This document shows positions 1-7,402 of a stretch of 64,000 nucleotides of DNA, piece by piece. The notes under the pieces are model-generated. The model had not been told where the DNA came from, ran no database searches, and saw only the letters and a program-made list of their open reading frames with translations. The stretch's first letter is position 1. Each line of letters starts with the position of its first letter. Origin of the DNA: Pseudomonas koreensis (GTDB lineage Bacteria; Pseudomonadota; Gammaproteobacteria; Pseudomonadales; Pseudomonadaceae). A program made the translations under genes and the position numbers. The stretch lies in the NCBI RefSeq assembly GCF_025447595.1, contig NZ_JAOEJU010000007.1, forward strand, positions 124,001-188,000, read 5' to 3'.

Positions 1-462
1 GTATCCTGTCCTTAACGCCTGAGCCTGCTCTGCGAGAAGCGCCATTGCCTGCTCGCTGGCGGTGGTGCGCCGGGTCTTATAGTCCATCAGATCGGCAAAA
101 CGCACACGTCGGTGCTTGCCTGTTTTGTGGTAGGACAACTCGCCGCTTTCCAGCAGTTTTATGAGGTGTGGACGTGAGACGTTGAGCAGGTCGGCGGCTT
201 CCTGGGTCGTCAATTCGGCATGCACCGGTACGACCTGCACCGCGTTGCCGGCTGCCAGCTCCGCCAGAATGTCGATCAGCAAGCGCAGGGCCGAGGTGGG
301 CAGTTCGACGCGATGAGCTTCGTTCTGCTCGTCGAAAATCTGGATGTGCTGGGTCTCGAAGTGGGTCGCAAGGTAAGCGGCCAGGGCACGCTGCCCTTCA
401 ATGGCGGCTTTTACTTCGCGTTCAACAGGGAGGCTGATGGAGGGATGAATAACGGTCGACAT
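1..462 (-). CDS. Excisionase-family HTH DNA-binding protein, probable antitoxin (partial, runs off left edge)
   Basis: An open frame from an ATG at 462 runs leftward for 154 codons to base 1 without a stop, so the C-terminus is outside the window. The N-terminal half is helical and rich in Glu, Gln and Ala. Around residues 85-135 there is a MerR/excisionase-type helix-turn-helix (LTTQEAADLLNVSRPHLIKL, followed by a KTGKHRRVRF wing). Proteins of this shape in pseudomonads are usually the DNA-binding antitoxin upstream of a PIN-domain RNase toxin. The partner, if present, would lie left of the window, so the toxin-antitoxin role is inferred. The family assignment is fairly secure. Confidence 0.75.
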   Translation of the reverse strand, partial: MSTVIHPSISLPVEREVKAAIEGQRALAAYLATHFETQHIQIFDEQNEAHRVELPTSALRLLIDILAELAAGNAVQVVPVHAELTTQEAADLLNVSRPHLIKLLESGELSYHKTGKHRRVRFADLMDYKTRRTTASEQAMALLAEQAQALRTGY

Positions 463-546
463 GGCGAGTCCGGCTTTGGAAATGAGGAGTGCCGGAACGT
501 TATTCGAAATAAGCGAAAATCGCAATAAACGAAACGGGTGTGGGTT

Positions 547-1434
547 TTATGGTTTTTTCGCCAACAACCCCTGCACATATTCAACGAACGCCCGCGCCTT
601 GACACTGGCCAGCCTGCCCGTCGGAAACACCGCCCACAATTCCTGCTTCGGCAAGGTCCAGTCGTTCATGACCGCCTTGACCGCACTGCTGGCCAGTTCC
701 GGCGCGAACATCCATTCCGAGCCCAGCGCCAGGCCTTGGTGGGCCAGCACCGCCTCGCGCAAACCTTCGGCAGCGCTGACGCGCAGGCGGCCGTTGACGG
801 TCACCGACTGTTCTTCATCAGCCTTGGTGAAATGCCAGGTGGCTCCACCGCCACGGTTGTAGATGACCGCGCGGTGTAGGGTCAGGTCGGCAGGGCAGTC
901 GGGTTCACCGTGACTGGCGAAGTACGCTGGAGTACCCAGCACAACGCGCCGGCATTCGGCGATCTTGCGGACCGTCAGGCCAGAGTCACTGAGCGGGCCC
1001 AGGCGCAGGGCGATGTCGATGCCTTCTTCCACCAGATTGATGTTCTGATCGTCGAGCAACAGGTCGACATTGAGTTGCGGGTGCTGATCGAGGAACGGTC
1101 CCAGGTGCGGCACCACGTGCATCCGTCCAAAGGTCACGGCGGTGCTGACCCGCAGATTGCCGCTCAGGCCGCCGGCCACGCCACGGGCAGCGTTGTCGGC
1201 CTCGTCGGCTTCTTCGAGCGCACGCTTGGCCCGCTCGAAAAACGCCAGCCCGGCCTCGGTCGGCGTCAGGCCCCGGGTCGAGCGCAACAGCAGGCGCACG
1301 GCGAGGCGGGTTTCGAGTTGGGCAATGGTTTTCGACACGGCGGGCTGGCCGACATTCAACCGCCGGGCAGCGGCGGAAAACGAGCCGGTTTCCACGACGT
1401 AGACGAAGGTTTCCATGGCGACGAGGCGGTCCAT
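547..1434 (-). CDS. LysR-family transcriptional regulator
   Basis: This 295-residue protein has the size and layout of a LysR regulator. A winged helix-turn-helix fills residues 1-60 (MDRLVAMETFVYVVETGSFS, then AAARRLNVGQPAVSKTIAQL), and a periplasmic-binding-protein-like effector domain covers about residues 90-290. It belongs to the CrgA-like branch that regulates oxidoreductases or efflux. The target is unknown: the divergent neighbour is hicA, an unlikely partner, and no metabolic gene lies adjacent in the usual divergent arrangement. The start at 1434 puts the first helix at the expected place. Confidence 0.88.
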   Translation of the reverse strand: MDRLVAMETFVYVVETGSFSAAARRLNVGQPAVSKTIAQLETRLAVRLLLRSTRGLTPTEAGLAFFERAKRALEEADEADNAARGVAGGLSGNLRVSTAVTFGRMHVVPHLGPFLDQHPQLNVDLLLDDQNINLVEEGIDIALRLGPLSDSGLTVRKIAECRRVVLGTPAYFASHGEPDCPADLTLHRAVIYNRGGGATWHFTKADEEQSVTVNGRLRVSAAEGLREAVLAHQGLALGSEWMFAPELASSAVKAVMNDWTLPKQELWAVFPTGRLASVKARAFVEYVQGLLAKKP

Positions 1435-1579
1435 CAGCGGTCCTTGTAAAAAAGAGAGGGGTCAGCGGCAGCGAAAGCCTGATCACGCCTGAGTTTAATC
1501 GGGCCCGGGGACAGTGCATCAATCACATGCTGCAAAACAACCGAACGTCGTGCTGCGAATTTCTGTGCTTGAGTAAAGA

Positions 1580-1593
1580 TAACTCTAGAGTTA
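1580..1593. promoter_or_regulatory. Palindromic operator candidate upstream of hicAB
   Basis: TAACTCTAGAGTTA is a perfect 14-bp palindrome 31 bases before the hicA start. With a one-base bulge it extends by AAAG on the left and CTTT on the right. HicB proteins with a C-terminal ribbon-helix-helix or HTH domain repress their own operon from such sites, so this is the likely autoregulatory operator. Binding itself is inferred. Confidence 0.55.
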
Positions 1594-1624
1594 CTTTTGT
1601 TGAGCCGAAGCAAGGAGGCGGTTG

Positions 1625-1837
1625 GTGCAGAGCAGGTTATTGATCAAGGAGCTGGAGGAGGCAGGCTGGACGCTGGACCGGATAACCGGCAGCCACCACA
1701 TCTTCACGCACCGTTACAACCCATACACGATTCCCGTCCCTCATCCGAAAAAGGATTTACCGGTCGGGACGGTCAAGAGCATCAGGAGGCGTGCCGGGTT
1801 GTACAACCCGCCAGCCAGTTACAGAGGAGATCCGTAA
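1625..1837 (+). CDS. hicA: HicA toxin, mRNA interferase
   Basis: A 70-residue protein with the double-stranded-RNA-binding-like HicA fold. Recognisable are the N-terminal SRLLIKELEEAGW, the catalytic-histidine region GSHHIFTH, and the VPHPKKDLPVGTVKSI signature followed by a short helix ending at AGL. HicA cleaves mRNA in a translation-independent way until bound by HicB. I chose GTG at 1625 over TTG at 1622 because AAGGAGG at 1612-1618 then sits 6 bases upstream and the protein begins like other HicAs. The stop overlaps the hicB start in TAATG, so the two are translationally coupled. Confidence 0.93.
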   Translation: MQSRLLIKELEEAGWTLDRITGSHHIFTHRYNPYTIPVPHPKKDLPVGTVKSIRRRAGLYNPPASYRGDP

Positions 1838-2241
1838 TGCAATACCCAATCTGCATCGAGTGGGGTGACGAGAACACCGCCATCGGGATTCAGATCCCTG
1901 ACATTCCCGGCGCGGTAACGGCCGGGGATACGTTTGAGGAAGCCTACAACGCCGCCGTCGAGATTGCCCACATCATGCTGCAGGAGATCGCGGCGGATGG
2001 TGATTCGATTCCGATGCCGACCTCGGCGGCGACCCATCGCAACAACCCGGAATTTGCCGACATGGGCTGGGGCATGCTCGAGCTGGACATCTCGCTTTAC
2101 ATGGGCAAGACCGAAAAGGTCAATGTGACGTTGCCCGGCTATGTCATCCAGCGGATCGACCGCTACGTGCGTGAGCACAACGTCAAAAGCCGCTCTTCCT
2201 TTCTGGCGGATGCCGCCATGGAGAAGCTGGTCCGGCATTGA
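1837..2241 (+). CDS. hicB: HicB antitoxin with C-terminal ribbon-helix-helix domain
   Basis: A 134-residue antitoxin. Residues 1-60 form the degraded RNase-H-like HicB fold (WGDENTAIGIQIPDIPGAV, then AGDTFEEAYNAAVE) that caps HicA. Residues about 95-134 (VNVTLPGYVIQRIDRYV, then SRSSFLADAAMEKL) are a ribbon-helix-helix DNA-binding segment, which fits autoregulation at the palindrome at 1580-1593. The ATG overlaps the hicA stop by one base. A hairpin terminator follows directly, so hicAB is a self-contained two-gene operon. Confidence 0.94.
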   Translation: MQYPICIEWGDENTAIGIQIPDIPGAVTAGDTFEEAYNAAVEIAHIMLQEIAADGDSIPMPTSAATHRNNPEFADMGWGMLELDISLYMGKTEKVNVTLPGYVIQRIDRYVREHNVKSRSSFLADAAMEKLVRH

Positions 2242-2251
2242 GCCTCGAGCA

Positions 2252-2281
2252 CTGTCGGATCAGCGATCCGACAGGGCTTTT
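2252..2281 (+). terminator. Rho-independent terminator of hicAB
   Basis: CTGTCGGATC and GATCCGACAG form a perfect 10-bp stem with an AGC loop, followed by GGCTTTT. It lies 10 bases after the hicB stop and just before the convergent MFS gene. Confidence 0.75.
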
Positions 2282-2287
2282 CAGAGT

Positions 2288-3475
2288 CTAGGCCGTTGCC
2301 AGAACAGGCTTCTGCGAAGCACTCAAAAAACGCACCAGCGCCAGCAGCGGGAACGCGCTGCCAACGATCACGATCCACAACCAGCCGCCATGCTCGTACA
2401 CCGCACTAGCCACCGACGAGCCGAAGGCGCCGCCGACGAAGATGCTGGTCATGTACAGCGCGTTGAGGCGGCCGCGGCTTTTGGCGTCGAGGGAGTAGAC
2501 CGCGCGCTGGCCGAGCACCATGTTCATCTGTACGCAGAAGTCGAGCACCACACCGGTCACGGCCAGGCCGATCACGCTGTAGGCCGGGTGGATGAAGGCG
2601 GGCAGGAAGCTCAGGCTGGCGAACAGCATGGCCAGCAGCGAGGCGATGCGGGTGTGGCCGGCGTCGGCCAGGCGTCCGCTGATCGGGGCGGCGATGGCAC
2701 CGATGGCGCCGACCAGGGCGAAGATCGCGATTTCACTTTGGGACAGGCCATGGTTGCGCGCCAGTTCCAGCGGCACGGCAGTCCAGAACAGGCTGAAGGT
2801 GGCGAACATGCAGGCCTGGTAAAACGCGCGCTGACGCAGCACCGGTTGTTTGCGCAGCAGCGTCCACAACGAACCCAGCAACTGGCCGTAAGAGGCACTG
2901 TGATCCGGCTGGCGCTTGGGCACGGTCAACGCCAGCACCACGCTGATCGCCGCCATCAAGGCTGCGGCGATCATGAACATCGCCCGCCAGCCTAGATGGT
3001 CGGCGACCACGCTCGACACCGGCCGCGCCAGCAGAATCCCCAGCAGCAAACCGCCCATGATCCCGCCGACCACCCGGCCACGGGATTCCTCCGGCGCCAG
3101 GTGCGCCGCCAATGGAATCAGCACCTGCACCGACACCGAGCTGAAACCCACCAGCAACGAGATCAGCAGGAACACATTCGGTTGATCGGTAAACGCCGCG
3201 CCGAGCAGGCTGGCAATCGCCACCACGGTGGTGACGATCATCAGGCGGCGGTTTTCCAGCAGGTCCGCTAGCGGCACCAGGAAGAACAGGCCCAGCGCAT
3301 AGCCGATCTGGGTCAGCGAAACGATGAAGCTGGCCATGGTGTCGGTCAGGCCGATGTCCGGCGCGATCAGGCCGATGATCGGCTGGGCGTAGTAGATGTT
3401 GGCAACGATGGCGCCGCAGCAGAAAGCGAACAGCAGCACCATGCCTCGGGTCATTGCGTGAGTTGTGGCGGTCAT
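2288..3475 (-). CDS. Major facilitator superfamily transporter
   Basis: A 395-residue protein with about 12 hydrophobic segments and no signal peptide. It shows the MFS motif-A-like loop PLADLLENRR between the second and third membrane spans (about residues 67-76) and a related loop, ISGRLADAGHTR, in the second half. The overall pattern (ANIYYAQPIIGLIAPDIG near the N-terminus) resembles the YnfM/NepI-like proton-driven exporters of sugars, purines or drugs. The substrate cannot be told from sequence. It is convergent with hicAB and stands alone. Confidence 0.87.
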   Translation of the reverse strand: MTATTHAMTRGMVLLFAFCCGAIVANIYYAQPIIGLIAPDIGLTDTMASFIVSLTQIGYALGLFFLVPLADLLENRRLMIVTTVVAIASLLGAAFTDQPNVFLLISLLVGFSSVSVQVLIPLAAHLAPEESRGRVVGGIMGGLLLGILLARPVSSVVADHLGWRAMFMIAAALMAAISVVLALTVPKRQPDHSASYGQLLGSLWTLLRKQPVLRQRAFYQACMFATFSLFWTAVPLELARNHGLSQSEIAIFALVGAIGAIAAPISGRLADAGHTRIASLLAMLFASLSFLPAFIHPAYSVIGLAVTGVVLDFCVQMNMVLGQRAVYSLDAKSRGRLNALYMTSIFVGGAFGSSVASAVYEHGGWLWIVIVGSAFPLLALVRFLSASQKPVLATA

Positions 3476-3716
3476 AGGGTTTCTCGATCCAGCGAAAAGG
3501 AATGCGGTGAGGCTAAGGGACGGGCCGAGCCGGCAGTAGAGGCTTCTGATCGATATCAGTTATTCCGTTGCGGAATAGGTGGCGCCGAACAATCCATTGT
3601 TCATCGGCGAACCTTGCGTCCGACCGTTGAGTGGCGATGATACATTCACTTACATCTTGTTCGATAGCGTGCTTATGTTATGAGCGGGTTTCAGCGTTCA
3701 TCAACGGAGGATTGCG

Positions 3717-4337
3717 ATGTTTCGTCAGTTGCTTCGCCACACCACAACCATTGCCCTGATCAGTCTGCTCGGCGCCACTGCCGCACAGGCCGCCGAAGCG
3801 CCCGGCATGCGCATGGGGGTGCGCGGCGAGATCACCGGGGTCAGCCCCGACTCGCTCAAGGTTCACGTCAACACGGGTGAAAACGTGGTGGTCCAGTTGA
3901 CCCCGGACACCAAGGTCCGCGCGGTCACCCTGGCCAATATCGAAGACATCAAACCCGGCAGCTACATCGGCTCGGCCGCCATTCCCCAGGAGGATGGCAC
4001 GCTCAAGGCGTTGGAGGTTCATGTGTTCCCGCCGGAGTTGGCGGGTAGCGGCGATGGCCATCGGCCGTTCGACCTGGCCAAGGGCAGCAGCATGACCAAC
4101 GGCAGCGTCGGCGATCTGGTGGTCAGCAACGGCCGGGTGCTGACCGTCAACTACAAGGGCGGCCAGCAGAAGATCCTGGTGCCGGAGGATGTGCCGATCG
4201 TCAACCTGACGCCGGGTGATCGCAGCCTGCTCAAAGTCGGGGTGAAGATCGTTACCTTCGTGACCCAGAGCGCGGACGGCACGCTGACCGCGCAATCGAT
4301 CTCGGCGGGCAAGGATGGCGTCAAACCGCCCATGTAG
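3717..4337 (+). CDS. Secreted protein of unknown function (beta-strand-rich, OB-fold-like)
   Basis: A 206-residue protein with a clear Sec signal peptide cut after residue 25 (ATAAQA|AEAPG). The mature part alternates short beta strands with Gly/Asp turns. Two similar modules can be seen: GVRGEITGVSPDSLKVHVNT followed by VVQLTPDTKVRAV, and GSVGDLVVSNGRVLTVNYKG followed by KILVPEDVPIVNL. This is reminiscent of DUF5666-type repeats. Such proteins are sometimes labelled metal ABC transporter permeases, which the sequence does not support: there are no membrane spans beyond the signal. GGAGG sits 5 bases before the ATG. Function unknown. Confidence 0.8.
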   Translation: MFRQLLRHTTTIALISLLGATAAQAAEAPGMRMGVRGEITGVSPDSLKVHVNTGENVVVQLTPDTKVRAVTLANIEDIKPGSYIGSAAIPQEDGTLKALEVHVFPPELAGSGDGHRPFDLAKGSSMTNGSVGDLVVSNGRVLTVNYKGGQQKILVPEDVPIVNLTPGDRSLLKVGVKIVTFVTQSADGTLTAQSISAGKDGVKPPM

Positions 4338-4345
4338 CCGCCCAC

Positions 4346-4376
4346 AAAAAAGGCGACCTCTTCAGGTCGCCTTTTT
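4346..4376. terminator. Bidirectional terminator
   Basis: AAGGCGACCT and AGGTCGCCTT pair around a CTTC loop, with A and T runs on the two sides. It serves the secreted-protein gene on the left and sbp, which arrives from the right. Confidence 0.85.
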
Positions 4377-4392
4377 CATTTCAGCTCAAGCC

Positions 4393-5391
4393 TTACTGGC
4401 CCGAGTAGATCTGGTCGAAGATCCCGCCATCGTTGAAGTGGGTCTTCTGCACGGTGCGCCAGTCGCCGAAGGTTTTCTCGACCGACAGGAAGTCGACTTT
4501 CGGGAAGCGGTCGGTGTACTTGGCCAATACCGCCGGGTCACGGGGACGCAGGTAGTTGGCGGCGGCGATTTCCTGACCTTCCGGCGACCACAGGAACTTC
4601 AGGTATTCCTCGGCAGCGGCGCGGGAGCCTTTCTTCTCGACCACTTTGTCGACCACCGACACCGGTGGCTCGGCTTCAGCGGAGACACTTGGGTAGATGA
4701 CTTCGAACTGGTCGCGGCCGAACTCGCGGGCGATCATTTCAGCTTCGTTTTCGAAGGTCACCAGCACGTCACCGATCTGGTTGGTCATGAACGTGGTGGT
4801 GGCGGCGCGGCCACCGGTATCCAGCACCGGCGCCTGCTTGAACAACTTGCCGACGAAGTCTTTCGCCTTGTTCTCGTCACCGCCGTTTTTCAGCACGTAG
4901 CCCCAGGCCGACAGGTAGGTGTAGCGGCCGTTGCCCGAGGTTTTCGGGTTCGGCACGATCACTTGCACGCCGTCCTTGAGCAGGTCAGGCCAGTCTTTCA
5001 GGGCTTTCGGGTTGCCCTTGCGGACGATGAACACGGTGGCCGAGGTGAATGGCGCGCTGTTGTTCGGCAGGCGGGTGACCCAGTCCTTCGGCACCAGTTG
5101 GCCGTTGTCGGCCAGGGCGTTGATGTCGGTGGCCATGTTCATGGTGATGACGTCAGCCGGTAAACCGTCGATGACCGAGCGAGCCTGTTTGCTCGAACCA
5201 CCGAAAGACATCTGTACGGTGATGTTTTCGTTGTGCTCGGCCTGCCAGTGTTTCTGGAACGCAGTGTTGTAGTCCTTGTAGAAATCGCGCATCACGTCGT
5301 AGGAAACGTTGAGCAGGGTCGGTGCGGCTTGAGCCACGCTGCCGAAGGCAAGACCTGCGGCGAGAAGTGAGGCGCCAAAGAGTTTTTTCAC
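4393..5391 (-). CDS. sbp: Sulfate ABC transporter substrate-binding protein
   Basis: A 332-residue periplasmic protein. The signal peptide (residues 1-22, ending SVAQA) is followed by LLNVSYDVMRDFYKDYN, the family opening where the first sulfate contacts lie. Further family motifs are MSFGGSSKQARSVIDGLPADV and KTSGNGRYTYLSAW. It delivers sulfate or thiosulfate to the CysTWA importer. No cysT, cysW or cysA lies nearby, so it is an orphan binding protein here; pseudomonads often carry extra copies expressed on sulfate starvation through CysB. Thiosulfate preference (CysP) cannot be excluded. Confidence 0.9.
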   Translation of the reverse strand: MKKLFGASLLAAGLAFGSVAQAAPTLLNVSYDVMRDFYKDYNTAFQKHWQAEHNENITVQMSFGGSSKQARSVIDGLPADVITMNMATDINALADNGQLVPKDWVTRLPNNSAPFTSATVFIVRKGNPKALKDWPDLLKDGVQVIVPNPKTSGNGRYTYLSAWGYVLKNGGDENKAKDFVGKLFKQAPVLDTGGRAATTTFMTNQIGDVLVTFENEAEMIAREFGRDQFEVIYPSVSAEAEPPVSVVDKVVEKKGSRAAAEEYLKFLWSPEGQEIAAANYLRPRDPAVLAKYTDRFPKVDFLSVEKTFGDWRTVQKTHFNDGGIFDQIYSGQ

Positions 5392-5496
5392 TGCGCATTC
5401 CTTGTTCTGTAGGGGTGTTTTTTACAAAGGTGAGGCCATTTGCCAGCGACTATAGCGGGGCACGCATAGTCGTTTAAAGATTAAAAAGAACTTTGC

Positions 5497-6327
5497 TTAT
5501 TCCATTTTCTTGAACAGCGCATTGCCGCAACGGGAGCAGAACGATGCTTCGTGTTCATGGCTGCTTTTCTTGCACACGGGGCAGTCGTGTTGCAGCTGAC
5601 CGCCGCGCATGGCGGTGGCCAGTTCAGCGGTGAAAATCCCGGTCGGCACGGCGATGATCGAATAACCGGTGACCATCACCAGCGACGAAATCACCTGGCC
5701 CAGCACGGTCCTCGGCACGATGTCGCCGTAACCCACGGTGGTCAGGGTCACGATAGCCCAATAGATGCCTTTGGGAATGCTGGTGAAGCCATGCTCCGGG
5801 CCTTCGACCACGTACATCAAAGTGCCGAAAACCGTGACCAGAGTGCAGACGCTGAGCAGGAACACGAGGATCTTCTGCTTGCTCCCGCGCAGGGCGTCGA
5901 GCAGGTAATGCGCTTGCTTCAGATAAGGGCCGAGTTTGAGTACACGGAAGATCCGCAGCATCCGGATCACCCGGATGATCAGCAGGTACTGGGCATCGCT
6001 GTAATACAGCGCGAGGATGCCCGGCACGATCGCCAGCAAGTCCACCAGCCCGTAAAAGCTGAAGGCGTAGCGCAGCGGCTTGGGCGAGCAGTACAGGCGC
6101 AGCAAATACTCGCCGAGGAAGATGATCGTGAAGCCCCATTCGATGTACGCCAGCACATTGGCGTAGTTCTGGTGGACTTCATCGATGCTGTCGAGGATCA
6201 CGATCACCAGACTGGCGAGAATGATCAGCAGCAGGGTCTTGTCGAAACGGCGGCCCGCCACCGTGTCGGTCTGGAAAATGATCACGTATAGGCGATCACG
6301 CCACGTGTTGTTGCCGTTCATGCACAT
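5497..6327 (-). CDS. Voltage-gated-type potassium channel with a cytoplasmic zinc-ribbon tail
   Basis: A 276-residue six-helix channel. An S4-like helix carries regularly spaced arginines (IIRVIRMLRIFRVLKL, about residues 117-132). The pore loop holds the potassium selectivity filter TVGYGD at 197-202. After the last helix a short tail contains two Cys pairs, CPVC (249-252) and CSRC (264-267), which look like a zinc ribbon. That tail is not part of the core Kch/ion_trans fold and may sense redox state or metal, or aid assembly. The start could also be the in-frame ATG at 6321. Only 15 bases separate it from the upstream urea transporter gene, so the two are probably cotranscribed. Confidence 0.88.
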   Translation of the reverse strand: MCMNGNNTWRDRLYVIIFQTDTVAGRRFDKTLLLIILASLVIVILDSIDEVHQNYANVLAYIEWGFTIIFLGEYLLRLYCSPKPLRYAFSFYGLVDLLAIVPGILALYYSDAQYLLIIRVIRMLRIFRVLKLGPYLKQAHYLLDALRGSKQKILVFLLSVCTLVTVFGTLMYVVEGPEHGFTSIPKGIYWAIVTLTTVGYGDIVPRTVLGQVISSLVMVTGYSIIAVPTGIFTAELATAMRGGQLQHDCPVCKKSSHEHEASFCSRCGNALFKKME

Positions 6328-6342
6328 TGCTCTGGCGGTAAA

Positions 6343-7257
6343 TCAGCGCAGCCTAGGTTGATTCTCCCCGTTAGCGCAAGGCGCGACGTTGATCTCCGGT
6401 TGGCGCATCAGGCGAATGCCGGTGCGCAGCAACCAGCAGGCGAGAATGAACGGTGCCGTGAGAGTCGCAAGACCCAGGGCACTGAACAGCGGCGTCAGCA
6501 GCAGCGCCAGGCCGATGCCGAACAGCGGCAACCACGGTTGCTGGCGTTGCGCGCTGAAGGCGAGGGCGGCGAGGACGGCGTTGTAACCCCCCAGACCCAG
6601 CAGCGCGACCTGGCTGTCGTGGTGCAACAGGCTGGAACCCAGACCGATTACAGAAGCCAGCAGCGCCCAGGCAAAGGCCCGGCGATCGGCGATCAGCAAA
6701 CCGGTGGCGATCAATCCACCGGCCAACGGATGGTCGAGGAACATCACCTGACCGAAGCCTTTCAGGGCGGCACCGAGCAGGTTCACGGTATTCAGTTCAA
6801 GCGCCGGAGCGGGCGTCGAAGGCTCGGCGAAACACAGGAACACCCAGCTCAGCAGCACGAACGGCGCGGTGTAGGCGGGCAGGTACTCGGTGAGGCGTGC
6901 GCGTTTGAGCCACTGCTGCGTGATCATCGCGCTCAGGCCACCGGCCGCCAGAATCAGCGGCGGCAGCATCGGCGACCAGGGGAAATACAGGCTCAGCAAC
7001 AGGCCGACCAGCACGCCGTTGTAGCTGAACAGTCCGGCCTGGCGATCCGCCTTCGCGTAGTTGCGCCGTTGCGCGGTGAGCAATCCGGCGACCGCGCCGA
7101 GCAGCGCGCCGGCGAACAGCACCGGCGCGGTGAATAAAATGGCCAGAAGGCACAGGAGCCCACACAGCGGATGACGCTGGAGGAAGATTTGACTGAAGCC
7201 GTTGAGCAACGCTTCGGCCCAGTCAGGGCAGTGGGTGTTGAAATGATTGGCAGGCAT
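6343..7257 (-). CDS. Urea transporter (UT/Yut family)
   Basis: A 304-residue membrane protein made of two homologous halves. Each begins with a related amphipathic stretch, NGFSQIFLQRHPLCGLLCLL near residue 20 and KGFGQVMFLDHPLAGGLI near residue 166. This internal duplication is the hallmark of the urea transporter fold, in which the halves form a selective pore at their interface. It probably admits urea as a nitrogen source; no urease genes are in the window. The channel gene lies 15 bases downstream. Confidence 0.87.
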   Translation of the reverse strand: MPANHFNTHCPDWAEALLNGFSQIFLQRHPLCGLLCLLAILFTAPVLFAGALLGAVAGLLTAQRRNYAKADRQAGLFSYNGVLVGLLLSLYFPWSPMLPPLILAAGGLSAMITQQWLKRARLTEYLPAYTAPFVLLSWVFLCFAEPSTPAPALELNTVNLLGAALKGFGQVMFLDHPLAGGLIATGLLIADRRAFAWALLASVIGLGSSLLHHDSQVALLGLGGYNAVLAALAFSAQRQQPWLPLFGIGLALLLTPLFSALGLATLTAPFILACWLLRTGIRLMRQPEINVAPCANGENQPRLR

Positions 7258-7288
7258 GGCAGTTCTGAATGTCAGTGAAACCGAGTCG

Positions 7289-7388
7289 CCTGCTTCGCCA
7301 GCAGGCTGGCTCCCACATTGAATCTTTGTTCAGTCATTGAGTTTGTGGTGCACACAAATCAACTGTGGGAGCGAGCCTGCTCGCGAAG
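7289..7388. repeat. REP pair (BIME) between pyk and the urea transporter gene
   Basis: Two inverted REP-like units: 7289-7317 (a variant, CCTGCTTCGCCAGCAGG then CTGGCTCCCACA) and 7364-7388 (TGTGGGAGCGAGCCTGCTCG). Each is a short imperfect hairpin next to a GTGGGAG head. The pair lies downstream of pyk, at the end of the glyoxylate operon. Confidence 0.85.
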
Positions 7389-7402
7389 AGGCCGGTGAGG
7401 CG

